64,000 bases of DNA, taken from contig JAPKZQ010000003.1 in assembly GCA_026393675.1 (NCBI GenBank), positions 62,001 through 126,000 of the forward strand, in the 5' to 3' direction. Made by a program: the position numbers and the translations under genes. Numbering within the stretch: position 1 is the stretch's first letter; each line of letters begins with the position of its first letter. Below, one piece after another: positions 51,903 to 60,617 of the stretch. Under the pieces are notes generated by a model. The model was not told the DNA's origin and made no database searches. It worked only from the letters and a program-made list of their open reading frames with translations. The stretch is from Acidobacteriota bacterium (GTDB taxonomy: Bacteria; Acidobacteriota; Vicinamibacteria; Vicinamibacterales; JAKQTR01).

Positions 51903-52352
51903 GTGCGCATTGCCATTGGCTCAGATCACGGCGGCTTCGACCTCAAGGAACACCTCTTGCACCTGCTGGACGAGTTGAACGTCCCGTACGAGGACTTCGG
52001 CACCTTCACGCCGGATCCGGCCGACTATCCCGACATCGCCGCGCCGGTGGCCCGCGGCGTCGCCGACGGCACCTTCGAACTGGGCATCCTGATCTGCGGT
52101 ACCGGCATCGGTATGTCGATCGCGGCCAACAAGATCCCGGGCGTCCGGGCCGCGCTTGTCACCGACGTCGAAACCGCCCGCCTGAGCCGCGAACACAATG
52201 ACGCCAACATCATGACGATTGGCGGACGCACGACGCCGGTCGATCGCGCCCGCGACATCGTTCGCACTTTTCTCCAGACCCGTTTCGACGGGGGCGGCCG
52301 CCACAGCCGCCGCGTGCAGAAGATCGCCGCGCTCGATTGCAAGGACTCATAA
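51903..52352 (+). CDS. rpiB: Ribose-5-phosphate isomerase B
   Basis: 149 residues, cytoplasmic; interconverts ribulose 5-phosphate and ribose 5-phosphate. IAIGSDHGGFDLKEHL at the N-terminus and the active-site LICGTGIGMSIAANK (catalytic Cys) and HNDANIMTIGGR are diagnostic. The longer open frame (from 51549) runs antisense through rlmI; GTG 51903 is where homology begins and has TAAAAT eight bases upstream. glyA follows after three bases, so they form an operon. Confidence 0.94.
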   Translation: MRIAIGSDHGGFDLKEHLLHLLDELNVPYEDFGTFTPDPADYPDIAAPVARGVADGTFELGILICGTGIGMSIAANKIPGVRAALVTDVETARLSREHNDANIMTIGGRTTPVDRARDIVRTFLQTRFDGGGRHSRRVQKIAALDCKDS

Positions 52353-52355
52353 GCC

Positions 52356-53633
52356 ATGGATACCAGCACTCTCATCGCGGCTCATCGCCGCTCGCTCCGC
52401 GATACCGATCCCGACATCGCACAGGCCATTCGCAACGAAGTGAACCGCCAGGCGTCCGGTCTTGAACTGATCGCCTCAGAGAACTTCGTCAGCAACGCGG
52501 TACTTGAGGCGGCCGGATCGGTGTTCACGAACAAGTACGCCGAAGGCTATCCAGGCCGCCGGTATTACGGCGGCTGCGAGTACGCCGACGTGGTCGAACG
52601 CCTCGCCATCGAACGCGCGAAGGCGCTGTTCGGAGCGGATCACGCCAACGTGCAGCCCCACTCGGGCGCGCAGGCGAACATGTCGGTGTACTTCACGCTG
52701 CTGAAGCCCGGCGATACGGTCCTCGGCATGAACCTCTCGCACGGCGGCCACCTGACGCATGGCCACCCGCTGAACTTCTCCGGCAAGCTCTACAACATCG
52801 TCGCCTACGGCGTGCGCAAGGAAGACGAGCGGCTCGACTATGACGAACTCGAGCGGCTCGCCATGGCGCACAAGCCGAAGATGATCATGGTTGGCGCGAG
52901 TGCGTATCCGCGCGTGATTGATTTTCCGCGCTTCCGGGCGATCGCCGATCGGTCAGGCGCGGTGATGGTGACCGACATGGCGCACATCGCCGGACTGGTC
53001 GCCGGCGGCGTGCACCCCAGTCCCGTGCCGCATTCGGATTTCGTGACGACTACCACACACAAGACGCTACGCGGTCCCCGCGCCGGCATGGTGTTGTGCA
53101 AGGAAAAATACGCCAAGGATCTCGACAGGAGCGTGTTTCCGGGCGTCCAGGGCGGGCCGCTCGTGCACATCATCGCGGCCAAGGCGGTGTGCTTCAAGGA
53201 AGCGGCGGAACCTGCGTTTGCCGCGTATCAGAAGCAGATTGTCGCCAACGCGGCACGCCTCGCCGCCGTCATCGCGTCTCACGGCTTCAGACTGGTATCG
53301 GGTGGCACGGACAATCACCTCATGCTAGTCGACGTGTTCTCCAGAGGCGTCACCGGCAAAGCAGCGACCGCCGCGCTTGGCAAGGCCGGCATCACGGTCA
53401 ATCAGAACACCATCCCGTTCGATCAGAATCCGCCGCTTGTCGCCAGTGGCATCCGCGTCGGCACGCCCGCCGTCACGACCCGCGGCATGGCCGAAGCCGA
53501 GATGGAGGTCGTGGGCGACCTGATCGCCCGCGTGCTGGCCGGGCCCGATGACGAGCACGTGCACACGATGGTCCGGGCCGAAGTGGAAGCACTGTGCAGA
53601 AAGTTCCCCCTGTATCCGGACAAGCTGATCTAG
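52356..53633 (+). CDS. glyA: Serine hydroxymethyltransferase
   Basis: 425 residues; a PLP enzyme that converts serine and tetrahydrofolate to glycine and 5,10-methylene-tetrahydrofolate. [15 protein letters not shown] contains the Schiff-base lysine; [16 protein letters not shown] and LIASENFVS are also signature segments. Its last 40 bases overlap the dinG-like frame. Together with rpiB it forms the start of a short run of housekeeping genes. Confidence 0.96.
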   Translation: MDTSTLIAAHRRSLRDTDPDIAQAIRNEVNRQASGLELIASENFVSNAVLEAAGSVFTNKYAEGYPGRRYYGGCEYADVVERLAIERAKALFGADHANVQPHSGAQANMSVYFTLLKPGDTVLGMNLSHGGHLTHGHPLNFSGKLYNIVAYGVRKEDERLDYDELERLAMAHKPKMIMVGASAYPRVIDFPRFRAIADRSGAVMVTDMAHIAGLVAGGVHPSPVPHSDFVTTTTHKTLRGPRAGMVLCKEKYAKDLDRSVFPGVQGGPLVHIIAAKAVCFKEAAEPAFAAYQKQIVANAARLAAVIASHGFRLVSGGTDNHLMLVDVFSRGVTGKAATAALGKAGITVNQNTIPFDQNPPLVASGIRVGTPAVTTRGMAEAEMEVVGDLIARVLAGPDDEHVHTMVRAEVEALCRKFPLYPDKLI

Positions 53634-55606
53634 CAGCCGCCGTCGATCAGGTCTTCGCCGGCGACGGCCCTCTGGCGCGAGCCGTGGCCGAGTTCGAGCC
53701 ACGGGAGGGCCAGCGCGACATGGCCGCGGCGGTCTCGCGCGTCTTCGCGCGCGGCGGTGTGCTGCTGGCCGAAGCCGGCACGGGCACCGGCAAGACGCTG
53801 GCCTACCTGGTTCCGGCCATTCTCTCCCGCCAGCGCGTTCTCATCTCGACCGGCACCAAGAACCTCCAGGAGCAGATCTACTTCAAGGACCTGCCCATTC
53901 TGCGCGAGGCCCTGGGCCTGCCCTTCACGGCCACCTACATGAAAGGGCGTGGCAACTACCTGTGCCTCCACCGACTCGCCACGTGGCGCGATGACGTCGA
54001 GGCTGGCTCGCCGGCTGACCGCCTCTATCTGAAGCTGGTGGACGACTGGGCAGCCACCACCGAGACGGGCGATCGGGCCGAGATCCAGGACCTTCCGGAA
54101 GATGTCGCGTTCTGGAGTGATATTGCCGCCACGGCAGAAAACTGCATCGGCACACAGTGTCCGGAGTACGACGACTGCTTCGTCACGCTCATGCGTCAGC
54201 GTGCCGCCCAGTCTGACGTGGTCATCGTCAATCACCACCTGATGTGCGCGGATGCCGCAGTGCGCCAGAACGCCTATGGCGAGGTGATCCCGGCATGTCC
54301 GCTGGCGGTGATAGACGAGGCGCACCAACTGGAGGATGTGGCGACACAGTATTTCGGGTTTTCGATCAGTAACTATCGCTTCGACGAGCTGACCCGGGAT
54401 TTCGAGCGGCTGTTCGCCTCACGCGAGATCGCCGACCGGGAAGGCCAACTGGGACGAGCGCTGAACCGGGTTGACGACCGCGCGCGGCTGTTCTTCTCGG
54501 CGCTCGCATTGGCCAGGCACGACTATCCGCCATTGGCCAACGCGTTCACCGGCCCTGGTGGCGAAGACCGCGCGAGAATCTCGCCGGACATGCTCGAGCC
54601 CGTGCGGGAGCCCGGACGGTACCTCCTCGACGCGCTCACCGGTCTTGAAGCCACCGTCGCACTCGCGCGCGAGTCATCCGAAGACCTGCATGCCATCGGC
54701 CGCCGCGCCGCCGAACTGCGCGATGAACTCCGCTTCCTGCTCGATGCCAACGACCGAGACTACGTCTTCTACCTCGAGTTCCGGGGGCGCGGTCTGTTCC
54801 TGCGTGCCTCACCTATCGATGTCTCCACGCTGGTTCGCAACCTGCTGCTCGATCGTTTCGCGGCCACGGTGCTCACGTCAGCCACGTTGACCGTCGAGGG
54901 CAGGTTCACCTACCTCCGCAGCCGCCTTGGGGTGGAGCGCGCCGAAGAACTCCAGCTCCTATCGGAGTTCAACTACCGCGAGCAGGCCATCCTCTACCTG
55001 CCACCGCGGATGCCGTCGCCCAAGACGCCCGCCTTCGCGCAGGCTGCCGCACGCGAGGTGGTGGGCATCCTCACGCGCACGCAGGGTCGGGCATTCGTGC
55101 TGTTCACCAGTTACGCGATGCTCAGACTGGTGCAGCCGGTCGTCGAATCGGCGCTCGACTACCCGATCCTGGTCCAGGGCACCGCGCCGCGTTCGGCGCT
55201 GCTGCGGCAATTCCGTGAGACGCCGCATTCGGTGCTGCTGGCGACGTCGAGTTTCTGGCAGGGCGTGGATGTGGTGGGCGATGCCCTGAGCTGCGTGATC
55301 ATCGATCGCCTGCCGTTCGCCTCGCCGGGTGATCCGGTCATTGCGGCTCGCATTGATGCGATTGTTCAACGTGGCGGTGACGGCTTCGCGGACCTCCAGG
55401 TGCCGCTGGCCGTCCTGACGCTGCTCCAGGGTCTCGGGCGGTTGATCCGCCACCGGCGCGACCGCGGCGTCCTCGCGATTCTCGACCCCCGCATCACGAC
55501 GATGCCCTATGGACGGCGGTTCCTGGCGTCGCTCCCCCCCGCTCCCGTCACCTCCGATATCGAGGACATCGTCAGGTTCTTTGCGGACGCCCAACGCCCC
55601 GCTTGA
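53594..55606 (+). CDS. dinG: ATP-dependent DNA helicase DinG/YoaA-like
   Basis: 670 residues of the XPD-like SF2 group. Walker A is in [16 protein letters not shown], motif II in [11 protein letters not shown], and motif VI in [14 protein letters not shown]. Four cysteines ([18 protein letters not shown]) fit the Fe-S cluster domain of this family. It would unwind R-loops or stalled structures after DNA damage. The first start codon (GTG 53594) overlaps glyA by 40 bases; a later start would lie within the first 40 residues, but no better ribosome site was found. The overlap suggests coupled translation. Confidence 0.88.
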   Translation: MQKVPPVSGQADLAAAVDQVFAGDGPLARAVAEFEPREGQRDMAAAVSRVFARGGVLLAEAGTGTGKTLAYLVPAILSRQRVLISTGTKNLQEQIYFKDLPILREALGLPFTATYMKGRGNYLCLHRLATWRDDVEAGSPADRLYLKLVDDWAATTETGDRAEIQDLPEDVAFWSDIAATAENCIGTQCPEYDDCFVTLMRQRAAQSDVVIVNHHLMCADAAVRQNAYGEVIPACPLAVIDEAHQLEDVATQYFGFSISNYRFDELTRDFERLFASREIADREGQLGRALNRVDDRARLFFSALALARHDYPPLANAFTGPGGEDRARISPDMLEPVREPGRYLLDALTGLEATVALARESSEDLHAIGRRAAELRDELRFLLDANDRDYVFYLEFRGRGLFLRASPIDVSTLVRNLLLDRFAATVLTSATLTVEGRFTYLRSRLGVERAEELQLLSEFNYREQAILYLPPRMPSPKTPAFAQAAAREVVGILTRTQGRAFVLFTSYAMLRLVQPVVESALDYPILVQGTAPRSALLRQFRETPHSVLLATSSFWQGVDVVGDALSCVIIDRLPFASPGDPVIAARIDAIVQRGGDGFADLQVPLAVLTLLQGLGRLIRHRRDRGVLAILDPRITTMPYGRRFLASLPPAPVTSDIEDIVRFFADAQRPA

Positions 55607-55794
55607 CGGATTGCCGCCGCGGGTCGCTCAAAAGGCCAGAATTTCTGTGTGTTTCCCGTTGGTATGTCATGTGCAGATGAATGGGCTGGCGGTTTCGCCC
55701 GGCGCCGCCTTTGATGTAAACTGAGCCGGATTGACTCTCGTGTTTTGGTAGTTCTTTCAACGTCCTGCTCTCTTTTTTCCTACGGAGGAGCGCT
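55607..55794. other. Leader region of the TPR/CarboxypepD-reg gene
   Basis: 188 bases with no gene. A weak TTTCGC-N18-TAAACT promoter is possible (55693-55722). It ends with GGAGGAG just before the start, a strong ribosome site. Confidence 0.35.
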
Positions 55795-56841
55795 ATGCTT
55801 CGCCTCATCTCCGGCCGCCGCCTGCTGGTATTCGCCTTGATGGCGATGGTGGCCGTCTCGTTCGCAGCCCCTGTGTTTGCTCAGACCGGCGCCCTCAAGG
55901 GCAAGGTCGTCGATCCCAAGGGTAAACCGGTCGATAAGGCCGTCATCCTGATCGAGTACGCCGACGGCATCAATTTCAAGGTCGACACCAAGACCAACAA
56001 TAAGGGCGAGTTCATCCAGATTGGCCTTCGGCCCGGCAACTACAAGGTGACGGCCTCGACCAAGGAGTTGGGTGCGCAGGCGTTCAATGTCCGCGTCACA
56101 CTTGGTGATCCCCGCGACGTCAATTTCATCCTCGGCGGCGTCAACAACGCGGCGGCGGCGGAAGAAGTCGTCAAGACCGCAGCGCTCAAGAAGACGTTCG
56201 AGGACGGCGTGGCCGCGAGCAAAGCAGGTAGCCTACTGCTCAGCGGCGACCCGCAGGCCGTGGGCAACATGAGCAAGGAAGAAGCCGCGAAGGCAGGTGC
56301 GGCGAAGTTCGACGAGGCCGTCACCAAGTTCACAGAAGCCGCCACCCTGGTGCCGAAGTGCTTCGACTGTTACTACAACGTCGGCTTCGCGCACATGCAG
56401 AAGAAGGAGTACGACAAGGCCGAAGAGGCCTTCAACAAGTCGATCGAGTTGAAGCCGGACTATGTCGAGGCGTACAACGGGCTGGCGACGGTGTACAACG
56501 CCCAGAAGAAGTTCGACAAGGCCGGGGAAGCCAGCCAGAAGGCGGCCGACCTGGCGGCGGCGGCCGGACCAGCCGGCGGCAGCGGCGGCGTGGATGCCGA
56601 GTACAACAACGGCGTCATCGACTGGAACGCGGGCAAGATCCCGGAGGCCCAGGCCCACTTCGAGAAGGTCATTGAACTCAAACCCGACCATGCCGAGGCG
56701 CACTATCAGCTGGGCATGGCGTTCCTCAACCAGGCGAAAATGCCCGAAGCGATCGCCATGTTTGAGAAGTACCTGGTGCTGGCGCCGCAGGGACCGAACG
56801 CGACGACGGCCGCAGGTATCCTGAAGCAGATCAAGAAGTAG
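55795..56841 (+). CDS. Secreted protein with carboxypeptidase-regulatory-like domain and TPRs
   Basis: 348 residues. Signal peptide (residues 1-29, ending VFAQT), then a transthyretin-like CarboxypepD_reg domain (LKGKVVDPKGKPVDKAVIL, IGLRPGNYKVTAS) and TPR repeats from about residue 160 (AKFDEAVTKFTEAATLVPKC, YDKAEEAFNKSIELKPDYVE, AQAHFEKVIELKPDHAEAHY). This arrangement is common in Acidobacteriota periplasmic proteins. It likely scaffolds other proteins; no enzyme motif. Strong GGAGGAG ribosome site. Nine bases before yggS, so coexpression is possible. Confidence 0.85.
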   Translation: MLRLISGRRLLVFALMAMVAVSFAAPVFAQTGALKGKVVDPKGKPVDKAVILIEYADGINFKVDTKTNNKGEFIQIGLRPGNYKVTASTKELGAQAFNVRVTLGDPRDVNFILGGVNNAAAAEEVVKTAALKKTFEDGVAASKAGSLLLSGDPQAVGNMSKEEAAKAGAAKFDEAVTKFTEAATLVPKCFDCYYNVGFAHMQKKEYDKAEEAFNKSIELKPDYVEAYNGLATVYNAQKKFDKAGEASQKAADLAAAAGPAGGSGGVDAEYNNGVIDWNAGKIPEAQAHFEKVIELKPDHAEAHYQLGMAFLNQAKMPEAIAMFEKYLVLAPQGPNATTAAGILKQIKK

Positions 56842-56850
56842 CGCAGAAAG

Positions 56851-57561
56851 GTGGAGTCCTTGTCGCTGCAGGACGCCATCGCTGCCAGTCTCGCCGAGAT
56901 TCGAAGCCGGCTGACCCGTGCCACGGAACGGGCCGGCCGACTTCCGACTGATGTTCGCCTCGTTGCCGTCTCCAAGACCTTCCCCATCACCCACGTCCTG
57001 GCCGCCCACGCCGCCGGCCAACGGGTCTTCGGCGAAAATCGGGTCCAGGAAGCCCTAGAGAAGATCAGCCTATCGTCCGATACATCAATCGAGTGGCATC
57101 TGGTTGGCCACCTGCAGACGAACAAGGCCCGGAAAGCGGCGTCCTCGTTCGCGTGCATCCATTCCATTGACAGCGTGGAACTTCTGCGCCGGGTGGATGG
57201 GGCCGCTGAGGAGGACGGGCGTCAGCCCGAACTGCTCATCCAGGTCGACCTGGCGGGTGAACCAACCAAGCACGGCACGGCGGTCGACGCGCTGCACGCC
57301 ATCTTCGAGGTGGGTACGGCGTGCCGGGCCGCACGCGTCACCGGGCTTATGGTGCTGCCGCCGTTCATGGACGATCCCGAGGATGCCCGCCCGTACTTCC
57401 GGCGGCTCCGCGAGATTCGCGATGAACTGGCGAGCCGTGGTGTTCCCCGTTCGATGCTCCATGAGCTGTCGATGGGCATGAGCCATGACTTCGAGATTGC
57501 CGTCGAGGAAGGCGCGACTCTCGTCCGGGTCGGTACCGCCATCTTCGGTGGCCGCGGCTAG
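56851..57561 (+). CDS. YggS/PROSC-family PLP-binding protein
   Basis: 236 residues. It has VRLVAVSKTFP with the PLP-linked lysine, VFGENRVQEALEK, WHLVGHLQTNKAR, LSMGMSHDFEIAVEEGATLVRVGTAIFG. A TIM-barrel protein that buffers pyridoxal phosphate rather than acting as an enzyme. GTG start, nine bases after the TPR gene. The DivIVA gene follows after 27 bases, the common yggS - divIVA neighbourhood. Confidence 0.93.
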   Translation: MESLSLQDAIAASLAEIRSRLTRATERAGRLPTDVRLVAVSKTFPITHVLAAHAAGQRVFGENRVQEALEKISLSSDTSIEWHLVGHLQTNKARKAASSFACIHSIDSVELLRRVDGAAEEDGRQPELLIQVDLAGEPTKHGTAVDALHAIFEVGTACRAARVTGLMVLPPFMDDPEDARPYFRRLREIRDELASRGVPRSMLHELSMGMSHDFEIAVEEGATLVRVGTAIFGGRG

Positions 57562-57588
57562 GGCACTTTCAGCCTTCAGGAGACCGGC

Positions 57589-58188
57589 ATGAACGTCACA
57601 CCGCTCGACTTGCGCCAGCAGCAGTTCCGCTCCTCGATGCGCGGTTACGACCGCGACGAGGTCACGGCATTTCTCGCGGAAGTCGCCGCCGACTACGAGG
57701 CGGCCCTGCAGGAAGCCGACCGGATGCGGCAGGAGGTGGCGCGGCTCGAGGGCCTCGTCAACGAGCACCGCGAGCACGAGCGCAATCTCCGCGACACGCT
57801 GCTCACCGCCCAGCGCCTCGCCGGCGAAGTGAAGGAAGCGGCCCATCAACAGGCCGCCGCCGTTGTGCGCGAAGCCGAGGGGCGCGCCGATCTGATTCTG
57901 GAAAAGGCGCAGGCCAGGGTCGAGGATGTGCACCGCGAGATCGACGGGTTGCGGATGAAGCGGCGCGAAGTCGAGACGTCGGTCGAGTCGTTGGTTGCGT
58001 CGCTCACCAACACGCTCGACTTTATTCACGATCAGGATCGGCGCGACCGCGACGACAAGATCGCCATCCATCGTCCCCGCCAGGCGGACGGCCGCGAGGG
58101 CGTGTCGATCTGGGGTCAGGATCGCAAGGAGCGCGAGGACCTGCCGCACACCGTCGCCGTCGCCGTCCCCGTCGAACGCCGCGCGTAG
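57589..58188 (+). CDS. divIVA: DivIVA-domain coiled-coil protein
   Basis: 199 residues. VTPLDLRQQQFRSSMRGYDRDEVTAFL is the DivIVA N-terminal membrane-curvature domain; a coiled coil follows (residues 35-125) and then a basic tail. DivIVA proteins mark cell poles and septa. The gene lies right after yggS, where the division cluster usually has sepF or ylmG, but those are absent here. The C-terminal third is low complexity. Confidence 0.85.
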   Translation: MNVTPLDLRQQQFRSSMRGYDRDEVTAFLAEVAADYEAALQEADRMRQEVARLEGLVNEHREHERNLRDTLLTAQRLAGEVKEAAHQQAAAVVREAEGRADLILEKAQARVEDVHREIDGLRMKRREVETSVESLVASLTNTLDFIHDQDRRDRDDKIAIHRPRQADGREGVSIWGQDRKEREDLPHTVAVAVPVERRA

Positions 58189-58231
58189 CACTACCCGGCG
58201 TCTGCCGGAGGCGGGCGCCGGTACTGAGTGG

Positions 58232-58237
58232 TACAAT
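58232..58237 (+). promoter_or_regulatory. TACAAT -10 element before the small two-gene unit
   Basis: TACAAT ends seven bases before ATG 58245, again without a ribosome site. Confidence 0.45.
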
Positions 58238-58244
58238 TACCCCC

Positions 58245-58463
58245 ATGCACGGCCAGGCCGAGCCATCGGACGAACAACGGTGGATTGAGGAGTTTGAGGC
58301 CGCGGCGAGGCGGCCACTCCCTCTGCGCGTTCGCTATGCGTTCATCAAGACGTACCGGCCTGTGCTCGACGACGAGCCGTTTCGCGCGTTTGACACGATG
58401 GAAGACTACCGGCGCTGGTGCGAGACCAACCTGCCAGATTGGCTTGGCTATGGCCGCGTTTGA
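58245..58463 (+). CDS. Small protein of a possible toxin-antitoxin pair
   Basis: 72 residues, helical and acidic, with a C-terminal YRRWCETNLPDWLGYGRV. I do not recognise a family. It overlaps the next gene by 14 bases, which is typical for paired antitoxin and toxin genes. TACAAT seven bases upstream suggests a leaderless transcript. The gene could encode an antitoxin or a DNA-binding partner; this rests only on the arrangement. Confidence 0.55.
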   Translation: MHGQAEPSDEQRWIEEFEAAARRPLPLRVRYAFIKTYRPVLDDEPFRAFDTMEDYRRWCETNLPDWLGYGRV

Positions 58464-58920
58464 GTACGCCCAGGCCGAAGAGATCCGGGACGCTTTCGCC
58501 CGCCATGGCGTCCGATACCTGTTCATTGGGAAGTCCGGCGCGATCCTGCTCGGATTCCCCGACACGACCCAGGACGCGGACCTGTTTGTCGAGCGCACCC
58601 CGGAGAACGGCGAAGCGCTTGTCGCCGCGATCAGGGGATTGGGGTTTGACTTGTCCCCCCAGCAAGCGACTGAGATCATCAGCGGCAAGGACTTCGTCCA
58701 GCTAAAGAACGGGCCGTTCGACCTGGATCTCGTCTTCGCACCCGACGGGATCGAGCGCTTCACGGACGCATGGAGCCGCCACATCGACGTCGAAGGATTT
58801 CCGGTGTGCCACCCGGACGACATTATTGCGAGCAAGGCGGCGACCAACCGCGTCAAAGATCGGGAGTCGTTGCCGAGATTGAGGTCGTTCCGCGATTACT
58901 GGATCCGCAGCCGCTCATAG
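58450..58920 (+). CDS. Nucleotidyltransferase-like protein (possible toxin)
   Basis: 156 residues. FIGKSGAILLGFPDTTQDADLFVE has a Gly-Ser and DAD arrangement like the GS...DxD site of minimal nucleotidyltransferases, and DLDLVFAPDG supplies a third acidic pair. HPDDIIASKAATNRVKD is similar to AbiEii/DUF6036-type nucleotidyltransferases. The longer frame to 58228 runs over the preceding small gene, so ATG 58450 is used. The pair resembles toxin-antitoxin modules where the nucleotidyltransferase modifies tRNA or the partner. Confidence 0.7.
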   Translation: MAAFEYAQAEEIRDAFARHGVRYLFIGKSGAILLGFPDTTQDADLFVERTPENGEALVAAIRGLGFDLSPQQATEIISGKDFVQLKNGPFDLDLVFAPDGIERFTDAWSRHIDVEGFPVCHPDDIIASKAATNRVKDRESLPRLRSFRDYWIRSRS

Positions 58921-58932
58921 CCTGGCGCTCGG

Positions 58933-58968
58933 TTCTTTCCCACAGACTTGCTTCTCGGGAGACGATGC
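58933..58968. repeat. 36-base repeat, copy 1
   Basis: It shares 31 of 36 positions, without gaps, with 60565-60600 (shared core GCTTCTCGGGA, common ends TCTTTCCCAC and ACGATGC). It lies 140 bases upstream of the small membrane-protein gene at 59109. Confidence 0.6.
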
Positions 58969-59108
58969 CCTTGTCCTGCGGGTGCGCCGCGGGATCAATG
59001 CGGTGGGATTGAATCGTCCTGCTCACGCGTCCGCCACGGTCCGCTGGCACCTGTCGAGAGCGCGTGGCCAACTCTGCCGAATCCTCAGTTGAGCGGGAGG
59101 AATCTTAG

Positions 59109-59486
59109 ATGTCCAGCACACGACGCCTTTCACCTGAGCAACTACGGGAGATGCTTCAGCGCGGCGATCCCGCCGGGGAGGACCACGCGCTGACTCTGGA
59201 AGAGCGGCGCGGAGTGCAGGATCACGTGCGCTCGGTGGCGTCGGCGCCAGTTCGGCGGCCGTGGCGATGGGTAACCCTCGCTGCCGGTGCATGCACGGTT
59301 GTCGCCTTGGTGGTCGTCGCGATGGGACCCTGGCGATGGAGCGGATGGCCCCGAGGCGACACGCCCGTGGTGACCGTGTCGTTTCGACCGGCTGTCGACG
59401 ATCCCCAGCCCGTCCGGCAGCTCCATCTGACCGGCAGCAACGGGACTCGCATCATCTGGATTCTCAATCCTGACGTTCCGTTCTAG
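59109..59486 (+). CDS. Single-pass membrane protein, anti-sigma-like layout
   Basis: 125 residues: a soluble N-terminal half beginning STRRLSPEQLREML with charged helices, one membrane helix (VTLAAGACTVVALVVVAM), and a short periplasmic part with VVTVSFRPAVDD and a C-terminal ILNPDVPF. GGGAGGA ribosome site. Unknown function; the layout resembles anti-sigma or membrane-bound regulators, but no zinc or sigma-binding motif is visible. It lies 26 bases upstream of the TonB-like gene, so they are probably coexpressed. Confidence 0.6.
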   Translation: MSSTRRLSPEQLREMLQRGDPAGEDHALTLEERRGVQDHVRSVASAPVRRPWRWVTLAAGACTVVALVVVAMGPWRWSGWPRGDTPVVTVSFRPAVDDPQPVRQLHLTGSNGTRIIWILNPDVPF

Positions 59487-59512
59487 ATGCAATCATGAGG
59501 AGACAACCGATC

Positions 59513-60433
59513 ATGCGTCTGACAACTCTCCGTCGTCTCACTGGTTCGTTGGTGCTCGTCCTCTTCTCCGCGGGAACAGCGGCCGCTGGATTGGCTCAGG
59601 ACAACCCAGTCAGCCCCCAGGCTGTCGCTCAGACACCAACGCCTAGCGGCGTAGACCGCAGTTGGCGCTTGGTCGCCACGCAGAAGTCCCCCTCCGATCA
59701 GTCGGCGGAAGCGAAGGGCTTCTACCTCGTCTTGTTGCTTGCGCATGCGAAACCTGGCACAACGGTCGAGGGATTGTCGGCGCGAGAGATGAACGCGCTG
59801 AAAGATGCGAGCGAGTTTCTTCCGTACAAGAGCTACCAGGTGCTGGACCGAGTCCTGGTCAGGGGTTCCCGCGCGCAGACGGTTCGCATGCAGGGACCCG
59901 CCGGTCGCGAATACTCCGGCACCCTCGACGTGGGACCTATGTACCCGCCGAGCGACCAGGAGGTCTACGTCAAGGTCAATCTGACTGACGGACAAACCAT
60001 CGGCAGCGTTCTCAAGACGGAATTCAAGATTCGGTTGGGGGAAACCGTTGTTGTGGGAACTTCCAGGGTCAAGGGCACCGACCAGGCGCTCGTGCTCCTG
60101 CTGACCGCCCTGCCCTCGGGGGAAGTTCGCGAGCCGGGCGAGGTCTACAAGCCCGGCAACGGCGTGTCGATGCCAGTATTGGTCGCTGAGGTCAAGCCGC
60201 AGTACACGGCCGAGGCCAAGTCCGCCAAGATTCAGGGGACCGTTATGCTTGAATGCGTGGTCCTCACTGACGGCAAGGTCGGACACTGCGGCGTGCTCCG
60301 GTCGCTCGACCCAGGCCTGGATCAGCAGGCGATCAAGTCTGCGCAACAATGGACCTTCAAGCCAGGTATGAAGGACGGGCGGCCGGTCGCGACACGAGTC
60401 GAAATCGAACTCACGTTTTCTCTTCGCAATTAG
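59513..60433 (+). CDS. TonB-family periplasmic protein
   Basis: 306 residues. A signal or membrane anchor (LTGSLVLVLFSAGTAAAG), then a middle domain of unknown type, and a C-terminal TonB-like fold (VLVAEVKPQYTAEAKSAKIQ, GTVMLECVVLTDGKV, LDQQAIKSAQQWTFKPG). The proline-rich linker of classical TonB is missing. It might pass energy to an outer-membrane receptor or, more likely, act as a TonB-domain binding protein. ATG 59513 has AGGAG ten bases upstream and is preferred over ATG 59495. Cotranscribed with the small membrane-protein gene. Confidence 0.78.
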   Translation: MRLTTLRRLTGSLVLVLFSAGTAAAGLAQDNPVSPQAVAQTPTPSGVDRSWRLVATQKSPSDQSAEAKGFYLVLLLAHAKPGTTVEGLSAREMNALKDASEFLPYKSYQVLDRVLVRGSRAQTVRMQGPAGREYSGTLDVGPMYPPSDQEVYVKVNLTDGQTIGSVLKTEFKIRLGETVVVGTSRVKGTDQALVLLLTALPSGEVREPGEVYKPGNGVSMPVLVAEVKPQYTAEAKSAKIQGTVMLECVVLTDGKVGHCGVLRSLDPGLDQQAIKSAQQWTFKPGMKDGRPVATRVEIELTFSLRN

Positions 60434-60456
60434 GCGTTCCTCGACTCGGGCAGCGC

Positions 60457-60541
60457 GCTACTTCGGACAGTCTCGTCACCACCTCCGAAGCGTACGCCGC
60501 TTGGAGGCTAGGTCAGAACTGCGGCGAATCTCCGAAGTAGC
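60457..60541. repeat. Nested inverted repeat between the TonB-like gene and hutI
   Basis: Outer arms GCTACTTCGGA (60457-60467) and TCCGAAGTAGC (60531-60541) are perfectly complementary over 11 bases. Inside lies a second hairpin with CCTCCGAAGCG and CGCTTGGAGG (60482-60507, one bulged base). No T tract follows, so it is a cruciform-type element rather than a standard terminator. Confidence 0.65.
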
Positions 60542-60564
60542 ACGCCAGCCGAAGCGCAATGTCC

Positions 60565-60600
60565 GTCTTTCCCACTGACAGGCTTCTCGGGATACGATGC
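60565..60600. repeat. 36-base repeat, copy 2
   Basis: The copy of 58933-58968. It ends across the ATG at 60597, so that ATG belongs to the repeat and a start further down is more likely for hutI. Confidence 0.6.
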
Positions 60601-60617
60601 ACACGTACCGGGGGTGT

